Notes: a model not told the origin generated them from the letters alone. A stretch of 34,880 bases of DNA from Candidatus Calescibacterium sp. (GCA_025060505.1 JANXBU010000018.1:1-34880), one strand, 5' to 3'. Counted from the stretch's first letter, positions 17,101 to 25,145 are shown. Translations and numbers: made by a program.

Positions 17101-17767
17101 AATTTTCAAACACTACATTATAAATAATGTAAGCAGAGACGGCAATAAAAACTAATATCAAAAATAATTTCTGCTTGAAAATAAGTAGCCAGAGTAGAAC
17201 AGGCGGAATGAAGAGAAAATAAGGGGAAAATTTAACTTCTTTGAATGATCTGAACTTAATGTTACTAACTTCAAGAAAACCAACAGCGAAAACAAATACA
17301 GTAAAGATAATCTCAAAATAAGGAAAGCTGAATTTGTAAAGGTCAACGATCAGAACCGCCGATGAAAGAAAGAAAGCACCCATCGGAGAGCTCATTCCTT
17401 CAAAGTATTCTTTCGGTTTCTCCGAAGAACCAACATTGAACCTTGATAACCTTATAGCAACTGCAAGAGTCTGAACAAAAGCAATTATTTTACCAAATTC
17501 CACATGTTTCAAAAACGCATTATACAAAATCATAGAAGGGGCAACTCCGAATGTAATAAGGTCTGCCATAGAATCAAACTCTATACCAAACTTTGAAGAG
17601 ATTTTCAAAGCCCGAGCTACTCTTCCATCTAAAAGATCAAATATCAGACCAAGAACAACGAAATAAAAAGCATACAGAATCTTGCCCTCAAAAGCCAGAA
17701 AAATAGCAGAAAACCCACACAAAAGATTTAAAGATGTCAAGACATTTGAAATATTTTTCAAAGCCAC
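16973..17767 (-). CDS. pssA: CDP-diacylglycerol-serine O-phosphatidyltransferase
   Basis: This membrane enzyme of 264 residues has the complete CDP-alcohol phosphatidyltransferase motif DG-x2-AR-x8-G-x3-D-x3-D at D47, G48, A51, R52, G61, D65 and D69. It has several membrane helices, and NVLTSLNLLCGF at the N-terminus is typical of PssA rather than PgsA. It makes phosphatidylserine, the precursor of phosphatidylethanolamine. The reading frame runs 128 bases past the leuA start codon. The last 42 codons (from about YGKGLHIRHY) therefore encode a basic, Gly/Ser-rich tail that merely reflects conserved leuA DNA. A partner Psd decarboxylase is not in the window. Confidence 0.9.
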   Translation of the reverse strand: MALKNISNVLTSLNLLCGFSAIFLAFEGKILYAFYFVVLGLIFDLLDGRVARALKISSKFGIEFDSMADLITFGVAPSMILYNAFLKHVEFGKIIAFVQTLAVAIRLSRFNVGSSEKPKEYFEGMSSPMGAFFLSSAVLIVDLYKFSFPYFEIIFTVFVFAVGFLEVSNIKFRSFKEVKFSPYFLFIPPVLLWLLIFKQKLFLILVFIAVSAYIIYNVVFENYGKGLHIRHYLKGRRASTGLLDDGRGKSKDGVSSGEARSRHN

Positions 17768-18027
17768 ACAAGTAAATTAATACTCAATGTTATACTTTTG
17801 TTGTTTTTTCAATCTAGCATATTTGGTAAATTTTTCAAAATCTATGTCAGAAACGGTCAATCAAAAGAGATATCAGATTCATATTTCCCATTATTTTATA
17901 AGTTCCTTCTCATCATATTTTTCGATTCCTATAAAGACGATTCTTAAAGATAGAATGAAGATCCCGAATGATTAAAACAAGGTGTTTTTCATAGATTTTT
18001 TAAAATAAATCTCCTTGAAATTAGCTA

Positions 18028-18822
18028 CTACCTTACGCTCATTTCATCTTTAAGATGCTTTTTGAGAAATCCCCTTTTTGATTTGCTAACAAGAAATTCA
18101 TAGAACTCACAGATGTACTGAGACGAAGGATCTATTTGCTTTATAATTTCTGCAACTTGTTCGATTTTTTCGTCAGATGCAACGTAAATTCTGAAAGCCT
18201 CTTTCAATTTTTCTATTTCTGAAGACGGAACTCCGGCTCGTCTCAATCCTACCAAATTTAGTCCTGCTATCCTCGCCTCTACTCCTGCGACAAGAACAAA
18301 AGGTGGGACATCCTTTGCCGGAAAAGAAGCAGCACCAATCATAACAAATTTTCCAACACGAACAAACTGATGAGTTCCTGAAAAGCCTCCAAAAACTGTT
18401 CTATCTCCAACTTCAGAGTGTCCAGCCAGAGCACAAAAACTTGTCAGAACACATCCGTTTCCAACCTTGCTATCATGTCCAACATGCGCGTAAGCCATAA
18501 TGTAGTTCTTGTTGCCAATTCGTGTCACCCCTCCTCCTACAACAGTCCCAGAATGAATAGTTGCAAACTCCCGTATTATGTTCTCATCTCCTATTTCAAC
18601 ATAAGTCGTATCACTTTCCTTGTGATCAAGATGCTGAGGTGGAGTCCCCACAACAGCATAAGGATAAATCTTATTTTTCATCCCGATCTTCACATTCGGA
18701 CCTATATAAGCTCCATAACCAATGTATGTTTCTTCACCTATTTCAGAATTCTCTCCAATATACACATTATCCTCTATAAAAGCTGAATCAGATATCCTTG
18801 CAGTTGGATGAATCTTTTTCAT
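18028..18822 (-). CDS. lpxA: acyl-ACP-UDP-N-acetylglucosamine O-acyltransferase
   Basis: LpxA catalyses the first step of lipid A synthesis, 3-O-acylation of UDP-GlcNAc. The 264 residues form left-handed beta-helix hexapeptide repeats (IGENSEIGEETYIGYGAYIG and onward) with the family landmarks VVGTPPQHLDHK at 58-68, FATIHSGTVVGGG and the catalytic His, H116, in AYAHVGHDSKVGN. A C-terminal helical part follows from about 190 (GLRRAGVPSSEIEKLKEAFR). The length is normal for LpxA. The usual neighbours lpxD, fabZ and lpxB are absent. It shows that the host has an LPS-type outer membrane. Confidence 0.95.
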   Translation of the reverse strand: MKKIHPTARISDSAFIEDNVYIGENSEIGEETYIGYGAYIGPNVKIGMKNKIYPYAVVGTPPQHLDHKESDTTYVEIGDENIIREFATIHSGTVVGGGVTRIGNKNYIMAYAHVGHDSKVGNGCVLTSFCALAGHSEVGDRTVFGGFSGTHQFVRVGKFVMIGAASFPAKDVPPFVLVAGVEARIAGLNLVGLRRAGVPSSEIEKLKEAFRIYVASDEKIEQVAEIIKQIDPSSQYICEFYEFLVSKSKRGFLKKHLKDEMSVR

Positions 18823-19271
18823 AGATTCATAAATTGCTCTGGTGGAAAACTTTATATAAAAAATTGCTAAATTTTCTTATTCCGAAATATAGCTTTATCA
18901 TATATGAAAAAATTCATCAGATTCATTCAGAAATAATAAAGTTAACATTCTCTGTTTCGATCACAAGCGATCACAAAATCTGATGTCACTTTTCCTAATA
19001 AATTTCGTCAAAGATATACAGTATCTTTACAATAAATCAAAATTAACAAGAATTTTCTGAATTGGAAGGGAAAATAGGATATCTGAACAAAACATCTAAA
19101 AGGAAAATAAAGAAACGGAAAAGACAGAACAATTCGAAAGAAATAGATAGAGAAAAATATCTTTAAGCAACGTATCATCAAAAGTTCATCAGAGCCACAA
19201 TACAGTTATATTTGTTTTGACCGTTATTTTATTGAGGATTTATTTTATTGAGGATTATAGTTTTTTTCTGA
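18823..19271. other. gene-free stretch between lpxA and the zinc-ribbon gene
   Basis: About 450 bases with no supported gene on either strand and no tRNA-like fold. It contains two copies of CGATCACAA at 18958-18966 and 18968-18976, spaced 10 bases apart (one helix turn), which could be a regulator site. It also holds the 16-bp tandem duplication listed separately. The lpxA promoter should lie in its left part, for instance near TATATAAAG at about 18850. Confidence 0.5.
19224..19255. repeat. 16-bp perfect tandem duplication
   Basis: TTATTTTATTGAGGAT occurs twice without a gap (19224-19239 and 19240-19255), just downstream of the stop of the minus-strand zinc-ribbon gene. Confidence 0.88.
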
Positions 19272-19499
19272 TTAAAGCATCACTTTCTTTTTTATGAGAG
19301 GTTTTCTTTTTACCTCTCGCACAAGTAGATTAGGTTTTCGTCCTCGCTTTTCTGGCGGAGGCGGAGGATTTATTTTGTTTATCTCAACAAGTGTATCGCT
19401 TATGTGTCCGCATATGAAACATCTGTGAGTTTTGATTGTGCCGTCTGTTGTTGTTATTACATCAATAAACATAAAGCCATTACATCTTTTACATCTCAT
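19272..19499 (-). CDS. small zinc-ribbon protein with AT-hook-like tail
   Basis: The 75-residue protein has two Cys pairs, C3-C6 (MRCKRCNG) and C27-C30 (RCFICGH), making a likely four-cysteine zinc ribbon. A proline stretch (PPPPPEKRGRKPN) follows, whose RGRKP resembles an AT-hook DNA-contact motif, and then a basic tail ending KKKVML. Similar small CxxC proteins occur in many environmental bacteria without assigned function. DNA or RNA binding is a reasonable guess. A strong ribosome site GGGAGG lies 9 bases before the ATG but sits within a perfect hairpin (19502-19531). The gene is divergent from the SSS symporter. Confidence 0.82.
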   Translation of the reverse strand: MRCKRCNGFMFIDVITTTDGTIKTHRCFICGHISDTLVEINKINPPPPPEKRGRKPNLLVREVKRKPLIKKKVML

Positions 19500-19501
19500 C
19501 A

Positions 19502-19531
19502 GTTCTTTCCTCCCTTTTTAGAGGAAAGAAC
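19502..19531 (-). promoter_or_regulatory. perfect 11-bp hairpin covering the ribosome site of the zinc-ribbon gene
   Basis: GTTCTTTCCTC (19502-19512) and GAGGAAAGAAC (19521-19531) are exact inverted repeats with an 8-base loop. In the minus-strand transcript the 3' arm holds most of the GGGAGG ribosome site and ends 2 bases before the ATG at 19499. Folding would hide the ribosome site. As DNA, the same palindrome could be an operator for the divergent pair. Confidence 0.8.
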
Positions 19532-19601
19532 CTTCAACCACTCCCAATGAAAAATTATCGGAATCCAGAAAAAACACTTGAATGATTCATATTTTTTTAG
19601 A

Positions 19602-21266
19602 ATGATTGAACTAAAAATTTTTGATTGGATCATTATAATTTCATATTTTTTATTTATTTTAATCATAGGTTGGTATTTGAGAAAATGGAGTTATGGAAAT
19701 GAAGATTTTTTCTTAGCTGGTCGTAGAAACTCAGCACTGGTTTCGGCATTCGCTTTTCTTTCAGCTAATTTAGGATCCCTTGAAATTTTGGGGTGGACTG
19801 GTGCATCTTACAAGTATGGGATGCTAACTGCTCACTTCTACTGGATAGGAGCAATTCCCGCGATGCTCTTTTTAGGGATATTTATGATGAAATTCTACTA
19901 CAAGAAGAAAATTTTTTCTGTTCCTGGTTATGTAGGTGAGAGATTTGATAGAAAAACCAGAGTTCTGAGTGCAGTCTCATTTGGTATAATGACGCTCCTT
20001 ATGTCTGGAGTGAACATATACCTTATGGCTCTGATATTCAAGATGATTCTTGGTTGGAACTGGCATATAAGCATTTGGGTTTCGGGTCTGACGGTTGGAA
20101 TATATGTAGCACTTGGAGGGCTTATGTCTGCTATATTCACTGAGGTTGTTCAGTTTTTTCTTATATGGCTTGGGCTAGTTCCTATAACATTTTTCGCAAT
20201 AGCAGAATTCAAAGGTCTCTCTTTTTTACAAAATGTCCCAGCCGAGATGGCATCTTTGTGGGTGAATACACTTGATCCTTCAAAAAATCCTATGGGAGTT
20301 GACTTTCTAGGAATAATACTTGGACTTGGCTTTGTTCTTTCTTTTGGGTATTGGACAGCGGATTTTCTTGTAATCCAAAGAGCCTTTGCAGCAGAAAGTT
20401 TAAGGGCAGCAAAACTTGCACCAATTATAGCTTCGTTCTTCAAAATGTTTCTGCCATTCGTTGTCACATTCGGAGGAATAATTGTTTTCATCCTTATAAA
20501 TGAAGGAAAAATCTCACTGCTTGTTGACGAAAACGGAAACACCATAACAGACTCTGCTCTGCCAGCCCTTATTATGCGATATTTTCCACCGGGATTAGTT
20601 GGACTCGGTGTGACGGCTTTACTCGCTGGATTTATGGCTGGACAAGCTGGAAACATCACTGCTTTCAACACCGCTTTTACTCAAGATATCTACAAACCTA
20701 TATTCAGAGAAAATGCTTCCGAAAAAGAACTTGTAGCCGTTGGAAGAATATCCACAATAGTCGGAATACTTATATCAATCGGAGCTGCATACTGGGCTAT
20801 GGAATTTCCAACAATAATGGATTACATACAAGCGATATTCTCATGGGTAAATGCTCCGCTTTTTGCAGTCATACTTCTTGGAATGTTTTCAAAGAGAATA
20901 ACCTCAGCTGGTGCATTCTGGGGCTTACTTATTGGTATGGTTTTCTCCTTTCTTGTATTTATAGGAGTTAGGCAAGGTATAATTCCACCAGAATATATAA
21001 CATTCTACAGTAATCCAAGTGAGATGGCTTTGAATCTTTGGAGAGCCTTCTGGAGCTTTCTTGTCTCTTTCGCTATAACTATATTTGTTTCAATCTTTAC
21101 AAAGCCAGAGAATCCTGAGAGAATAAAAGGACTTGTAAAAGGTGTGGAGGACATCGATGACAAAACCGAAGAAGATGATGAGAAAATAAGTTTTTATTCA
21201 AAACCAGAATTCTGGGCACTTGTTTCACTTTCTGTACTCGTTCTACTAAACATAGTATTCTTCTGA
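19602..21266 (+). CDS. sodium:solute symporter (SSS family)
   Basis: A membrane protein of about 554 residues with some 13-14 helices. Family landmarks include the early FLAGRRNSALVSAFAFLSANLG, LGWTGASYKYGM, the segment FGYWTADFLVIQRAFAAES typical of SGLT-like members, and AFNTAFTQDIYKPIF in the central helix region. It should import a sugar, polyol or organic solute with Na+ across the inner membrane. The substrate cannot be read from sequence. A TTG at 19578 opens the frame earlier, but the ATG at 19602 gives the expected short N-terminus (MIELKIFDWIIIISYF). It is a single gene, divergent from the zinc-ribbon gene. An acidic linker precedes the last helix (DDKTEEDDEK). Confidence 0.93.
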   Translation: MIELKIFDWIIIISYFLFILIIGWYLRKWSYGNEDFFLAGRRNSALVSAFAFLSANLGSLEILGWTGASYKYGMLTAHFYWIGAIPAMLFLGIFMMKFYYKKKIFSVPGYVGERFDRKTRVLSAVSFGIMTLLMSGVNIYLMALIFKMILGWNWHISIWVSGLTVGIYVALGGLMSAIFTEVVQFFLIWLGLVPITFFAIAEFKGLSFLQNVPAEMASLWVNTLDPSKNPMGVDFLGIILGLGFVLSFGYWTADFLVIQRAFAAESLRAAKLAPIIASFFKMFLPFVVTFGGIIVFILINEGKISLLVDENGNTITDSALPALIMRYFPPGLVGLGVTALLAGFMAGQAGNITAFNTAFTQDIYKPIFRENASEKELVAVGRISTIVGILISIGAAYWAMEFPTIMDYIQAIFSWVNAPLFAVILLGMFSKRITSAGAFWGLLIGMVFSFLVFIGVRQGIIPPEYITFYSNPSEMALNLWRAFWSFLVSFAITIFVSIFTKPENPERIKGLVKGVEDIDDKTEEDDEKISFYSKPEFWALVSLSVLVLLNIVFF

Positions 21267-21297
21267 TTAAGGTTTATGAAAAGGGTCAATTCATTTA

Positions 21298-21346
21298 TGA
21301 AATAAGATCTATCTGTTTTACTGAAATAAGATCTATCTGTTTTTAC
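21298..21346. repeat. 24-bp tandem duplication, two copies
   Basis: A 24-base unit starting TGAAATAAGATCTATCTG (21298-21321) is repeated at once at 21322-21346 with one extra T in the T-run. It lies between the ends of the convergent symporter and small unknown genes and touches the stop codon of the latter. Confidence 0.85.
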
Positions 21347-21645
21347 TATTCAAAAATGTCTGATATATCTCTTTTTGATTCCTCTTCTTTTATGATCTGC
21401 ATTATTTCCTCCATAGTTCTTATTTTTATTCTGTCCTCCTGAGTTATCTGATCTTTTGATGAAATTTTTTCTATTTCGTTTGCAATTCTCAATTTCACAC
21501 GGGCAACAATAGTTCTTTCGTTTTGACTTACTGAAGCAATCAGATCTTTCACATAAGTGAATATATTTTCAAGGAACGGAAATCTATCTTTGAAGTTATA
21601 CAGTATATTTAATATCTTTTCAATATCTTCCTTAGATACTCGCAT
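21346..21645 (-). CDS. small helical protein of unknown function
   Basis: I do not recognise this protein. From the ATG at 21645 it has 99 residues (MRVSKEDIEKIL...), is highly charged and predicted helical throughout, and ends in an acidic stretch (KEEESKRDISDIFE). An earlier in-frame start at 21681 would add 12 hydrophobic residues (MYLFFRFNIINP) and seems less likely. It lies 123 bases downstream of atpE on the same strand. No ribosome site is evident. The frame is consistent with real coding sequence in codon use, but confidence is moderate. Confidence 0.6.
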   Translation of the reverse strand: MRVSKEDIEKILNILYNFKDRFPFLENIFTYVKDLIASVSQNERTIVARVKLRIANEIEKISSKDQITQEDRIKIRTMEEIMQIIKEEESKRDISDIFE

Positions 21646-21768
21646 CGGATTTATGATATTGAAACGAAAAAATAGATACAAAAAGGAAAGGTTTTAAAAT
21701 CAATAAGCAGTCTTCTGGAGGAATTTTCACAATAATGGGAATAGATAACTTCCAAATTTTAAATTTTA

Positions 21769-22104
21769 TTATATTTTTCCTTGCAGGAAGAAAGCAACAA
21801 CAAGCATGTATATAACGAGTGACTCCATAAAGACCAATCCCAAAATAAGAGGTAGGAACATTTTATCTGATGCGTTTGGATTTCTTGATATACCTTCCAT
21901 AGCAGCCGCGACTGCTTTGCCCTGTCCAAGTGCTCCTATAGCTGCTGCCAATCCGAGTCCGAGTCCAGCTCCAAGTGCCAGACCAAATTTTGCAAGTTCA
22001 GATGACCCAGCAGCAATAGCAACTGCTTCCTCAGCAGCAAAAGCCGAATCCGCAGCAAAAACCGCTGATACGAAAGCGAAAAAAACAAGTATTCTCTTTA
22101 TCAT
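21769..22104 (-). CDS. atpE: F-type ATP synthase subunit c, with Na+-type ion site
   Basis: The 111 residues comprise a cleavable signal-like segment (1-24, ending AFAAEE), as known for some other bacterial c subunits, then the two-helix hairpin. The loop is SRNPNA at 73-78. Aligned on that loop with Ilyobacter tartaricus subunit c, its Na+ ligands Q32, E65, S66 and Y70 correspond exactly to Q61, E94, S95 and Y99 here. This set is characteristic of Na+-binding rings, whereas H+ rings generally lack the Gln/Ser part. The ribosome site GGGAGG lies 8 bases before the ATG. The other ATP synthase genes are not adjacent. Confidence 0.93.
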   Translation of the reverse strand: MIKRILVFFAFVSAVFAADSAFAAEEAVAIAAGSSELAKFGLALGAGLGLGLAAAIGALGQGKAVAAAMEGISRNPNASDKMFLPLILGLVFMESLVIYMLVVAFFLQGKI

Positions 22105-22127
22105 AGCTATTTCCTCCCTATTTTAAA

Positions 22128-22156
22128 AATTGCTTGTGATTTTAAAGAAAGCAATT
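22128..22156 (-). terminator. possible hairpin terminator between tusA-like gene and atpE
   Basis: AATTGCTT (22128-22135) and AAGCAATT (22149-22156) are exact inverted repeats. Read on the minus strand the stem is followed by a short run of Ts. The stem is A+T-rich with only two G:C pairs, so it is a weak terminator at best. It could instead be a structure in the atpE leader. Confidence 0.25.
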
Positions 22157-22195
22157 ACAAGTTGTCAAAAAACAAAAAGTTTGAATAAAAATTTC

Positions 22196-22441
22196 TCATT
22201 CCTTTGATACATAGATCTCCAAACTATTTTCTCTCTCTTCCGTGCGCACGATTTTGTATCCATCATCTTTTATAGCGCGCGGAACATCATCCTTCGCAGC
22301 GGGGAAATCAACTATTATTTCGTATATCTCTCCCTTCTTTATGTTTTTGAGTTCCTTCTTAGCTATTATTACATTCATTGGACATACAACTCCTCGCAGA
22401 TCTAAAACCTTAGAAGGTCTTATCTGATTACTCTGAGCCAT
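22196..22441 (-). CDS. TusA/SirA-like sulfur-carrier protein
   Basis: The 81-residue protein starts MAQSNQIRPSKVLDLRGVVCP. The LDLRGxxCP signature of the TusA family is present with the active cysteine at C20, and the short beta-alpha fold continues to IYVSKE. TusA proteins relay persulfide sulfur, for example to tRNA thiolation or sulfur oxidation. The usual CPxP is CPMN here, so the second proline is replaced, a variant found in some family members. The ATG at 22441 is chosen over an in-frame TTG at 22471. It follows folE by 54 bases and precedes atpE. Its sulfur partner is not evident. Confidence 0.85.
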   Translation of the reverse strand: MAQSNQIRPSKVLDLRGVVCPMNVIIAKKELKNIKKGEIYEIIVDFPAAKDDVPRAIKDDGYKIVRTEERENSLEIYVSKE

Positions 22442-22495
22442 TACAATAAATTTAAATACAGTCTTAAACAATAATTCATTACTTTACAAACTTTC

Positions 22496-23194
22496 TTACT
22501 TGTCGATTTCACTTTTCTTTATTTTCTCCAGAAATATCTTTTTGAGTTCCCAGTCTGATTTGAATTTTCCTGAGAAGAATAAGGTTTCCATAACAACATC
22601 TTCTTTCCGAGCTCCACGCATAGCAAGACACAAGTGATACGCCGAAATATATACCGCAACCCCCTCCGAACCAACAACTTTCTCTACAAATTTTCCTATT
22701 TCTTCGGTTAATCTTTCTTGAACTTGCAATTTGCTTGCGAAAACCTTAGTAATTCTTGGGATTTTTGAAAGTCCTATTATCTTATTCTTTGGAAGATAAG
22801 CAATAGATGCTGTTCCAAAAAATGGTAGCATATGATGCTCACACAAACTGAAAAATTTTATGTTGCTGACAACAACAAGTCCCTTGTAATCCAAATTGAA
22901 AACTGCTCCGTTTATTTCTTTGTATGGATCAGAAGAATAACCAGAAAGTATCTCCAGTAAAGCCTTTGCATACCTTGTTGGAGTCTTTTTTAAACCTTCC
23001 CTGTTCGGATCATCACCTATTATTTTTATTATCTCTTTTATATGATAACTGAGTTTGCTTACCTTTGTATCATCTATATTTTCAGTTTCCTTCTGAATTA
23101 TCTCCTGATCAGATTCATCTGAAAGTCCGCTTTCTGTGATCTTGAATATTTCAAATGAATCTGGATTTTTTTCTTTCCTTCTTTCCTTTTCCAT
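22496..23194 (-). CDS. folE: GTP cyclohydrolase I
   Basis: This FolE converts GTP to dihydroneopterin triphosphate, the entry step to tetrahydrofolate and, in many bacteria, queuosine. The zinc ligands are present: C118 and H121 in SLCEHHMLPF, and C189 in HLCLAMRGAR (H187 nearby). DPNREGLKKTPTRYAKAL at about 62-79 is the family entry motif. At 232 residues it is longer than the core because of an acidic, probably disordered N-terminal extension of about 45 residues. No good ribosome site precedes the ATG. It is upstream of the TusA-like gene on the same strand. Confidence 0.95.
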   Translation of the reverse strand: MEKERRKEKNPDSFEIFKITESGLSDESDQEIIQKETENIDDTKVSKLSYHIKEIIKIIGDDPNREGLKKTPTRYAKALLEILSGYSSDPYKEINGAVFNLDYKGLVVVSNIKFFSLCEHHMLPFFGTASIAYLPKNKIIGLSKIPRITKVFASKLQVQERLTEEIGKFVEKVVGSEGVAVYISAYHLCLAMRGARKEDVVMETLFFSGKFKSDWELKKIFLEKIKKSEIDK

Positions 23195-23315
23195 GAAAAT
23201 CTTTTTATATTACATATTCAGTAGTGTATGGAGCAAAAATCAAAAATGTAGAAGATAAAAAGAGATATAGAAGATATGAAAAACAGAGCTTTAGTAATAT
23301 TCAGAAGTTTGATTT

Positions 23316-24299
23316 TCAGAAACTTATCTCAAACTCGACGCCCTCAAAAACATCTTTTGGAATCTCGAGTTTTTGTAATTTTCCGGCTTTTTTAGCAGAA
23401 AGGAGCTTTTTGAATTCAACTCTGATTGTTGCGGCGTCGACCATTTCTCCATCAATTGCAAGTGCCCAAGCACCTTTTTCTTTCTCGACTTTTCTGTATT
23501 CCTCAATTATCTTCAAGCTTCTCTTTATGTCTTCGTCGGAAGGAGTGAAGACTTCGTTGACTATATCAATTTGCGCTGGGTGTATTACCCATTTACCATC
23601 AAACCCAAACTTTGCTGCCCACTCCGCATCTCTTCTGGTTGCCTCGGTATCTTTGAAGTCAAGCGTAACACAATCAATTGCATCAAGTCCAAAAGCCTTT
23701 GCATGTATTACAACAGCTTGTTTCACATAAAGGAAGTTTATATGCTGATCTTTTTTCATCTCTCTGGCACCAATTGAAGCTGAGAAATCTGCTACACCAA
23801 AAATCAGTGCTTCAAGACGAGGGGAAGCAGAACATATTTCTTTCAACCTTACAACCGCCTGAGCAGTTTCTATAAGAACTTCCAAACCTATTTTCCCCAC
23901 TTCAAGTCCGAGTTTTCTCTCAAGCTGTGTCAGAAGCTGGTCAACCGCTACTATCTCTTCAGGACCGTATATCTTTGGTATCACAATTATATCTAGATTC
24001 TTACCAGCTTTTGAGACAACCTTAATTATATCCTCATACCAGTACTGAGAACGCAGATTGTTTGGCCTGAAAGCTCTTACCTTTCCTTTGAAGTCGAGTG
24101 TGTTGAGAGCCTCCGCAACAAGGTCTCTACTCTTTTCTTTCTCCGCTGGTGGAACAGTATCTTCAAGATCAAACATAACCCAGTCTGCATTTCCCTCGGC
24201 AGCCTTTGTCATCATCTTCATGCTATTACCTGGACAAGTTAGCTCCGATCTTCTTACTCTCACTGGTTTTCTTCTTTCATAAAAGTGCCAAGACCACAT
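23316..24299 (-). CDS. HpcH/HpaI-CitE family lyase, malyl-CoA-lyase-like
   Basis: A 327-residue TIM-barrel lyase. RRSELTCPGNSMKMMTKAAE at about 16-35 and DWVMFDLEDTVPPAEKEKSR match methylotroph L-malyl-CoA lyase. Likely Mg2+ ligands are E144 (VLIETAQAV) and D171 (GVADFSASIG), and FDGKWVIHPAQI is conserved near the C-terminus. Such enzymes cleave malyl-CoA, methylmalyl-CoA or citramalyl-CoA to acetyl- or propionyl-CoA plus glyoxylate or pyruvate. The exact substrate is open. The start MWSWHFYERRKPVR has a strong AAGGAGG 9-10 bases upstream. It is divergent from the flavin reductase gene. Confidence 0.87.
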   Translation of the reverse strand: MWSWHFYERRKPVRVRRSELTCPGNSMKMMTKAAEGNADWVMFDLEDTVPPAEKEKSRDLVAEALNTLDFKGKVRAFRPNNLRSQYWYEDIIKVVSKAGKNLDIIVIPKIYGPEEIVAVDQLLTQLERKLGLEVGKIGLEVLIETAQAVVRLKEICSASPRLEALIFGVADFSASIGAREMKKDQHINFLYVKQAVVIHAKAFGLDAIDCVTLDFKDTEATRRDAEWAAKFGFDGKWVIHPAQIDIVNEVFTPSDEDIKRSLKIIEEYRKVEKEKGAWALAIDGEMVDAATIRVEFKKLLSAKKAGKLQKLEIPKDVFEGVEFEISF

Positions 24300-24448
24300 A
24301 TCTGAAAAACCTCCTTTTTCTTAAAATAAAAAGAAAACAAAAGATAAAGGAATTAACAAGAATTCTGGAAAAGATTGAGCTTTCCAAAAAGAGCTAATAA
24401 CTTTCAGATAAATATATTTATGTTAAAGATGATCGATATTCCGATATT

Positions 24449-24928
24449 ATGGACGAAGCTTTGAAGAAAAAGGTTTTAAGGAAGATACATTATGGACTTT
24501 TTGTGGCCACATCATCTGACAACCAGAATACAGCTTCAGGAACCATAAACTGGGTAAGCCAAGTATCGTTCAAACCACCCGCTGTTGTTATAGGCGTAAA
24601 AAAAGATTCGTCTTTACACAAGGTAATTATGTCCTCAAAAAAATTTGCTCTGAACATCGTGGGAAAAGATCAAAAAGATATGGCACAAACATTCTTCAAA
24701 GGACATTCAGTTGAATCCGGAAAACTTGGAGGCTACGATGTGATCTTCGGAGAACTTGGATGCCCTATAATAAAAGATGCAGCAGGAGCTTTCGAATGCG
24801 AGGTGATAAATCATATAGACTTTGGCGGAGATCACGATATATTCGTTGGAAAAGTCGTACAGGTTTATCAGCTCCAAGACAAAGAACCACTCTCTATGAT
24901 TGAAACTGGATGGTACTACGGTGGCTGA
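24449..24928 (+). CDS. flavin reductase-like FMN-binding protein
   Basis: The 159 residues match the flavin reductase (DIM6/NTAB) domain: LRKIHYGLFVATSS near the N-terminus, SFKPPAVVIGVKKDSSLHKVI, FALNIVGKDQKDMAQTFF, and an acidic GGDHDIFVGKVVQV strand near the end. Such proteins reduce or bind FMN using NAD(P)H and often serve oxygenases or rubredoxin-type partners. No partner is adjacent. No ribosome site is clear before the ATG. Confidence 0.85.
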   Translation: MDEALKKKVLRKIHYGLFVATSSDNQNTASGTINWVSQVSFKPPAVVIGVKKDSSLHKVIMSSKKFALNIVGKDQKDMAQTFFKGHSVESGKLGGYDVIFGELGCPIIKDAAGAFECEVINHIDFGGDHDIFVGKVVQVYQLQDKEPLSMIETGWYYGG

Positions 24929-25145
24929 TTAAAATGCTCAATGTACTTATAAAAATACCTAATCATTGCGCTAAGAATCTTGAAGTTTTTACGAGACAGA
25001 AGATAGAATAATAATCAGCTGAAAGATTATTCCTGATTTATCTAATCTTTTCTTTTTAAAGTGTTCTTTTAAAAATACATAAATTCAAGAAGACGAATTT
25101 TGATTCTTCACAAATTAAAGGAACCATAATCTATGTTTAATAGAC

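Noticed and set aside
17787-17975. 62-codon plus-strand frame between pssA and lpxA
   Set aside because: Low-complexity, no ribosome site, no resemblance; treated as intergenic.
17983-18000. AAAACA-AGG-TGTTTT hairpin downstream of lpxA as a terminator
   Set aside because: Six-bp A+T-rich stem with a three-base loop and no U-tract on the minus strand; too weak.
18958-18976. CGATCACAA direct repeat as a CRP-type site
   Set aside because: Direct rather than inverted, so it does not fit the TGTGA-N6-TCACA palindrome; noted only within the intergenic entry.
20150-20671. 173-codon minus-strand frame inside the symporter gene
   Set aside because: Pure antisense of conserved membrane helices; no start signal of note and composition typical of a shadow frame.
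23224-23730. 168-codon plus-strand frame over the malyl-CoA-lyase-like gene
   Set aside because: Antisense shadow of a clearly conserved enzyme.
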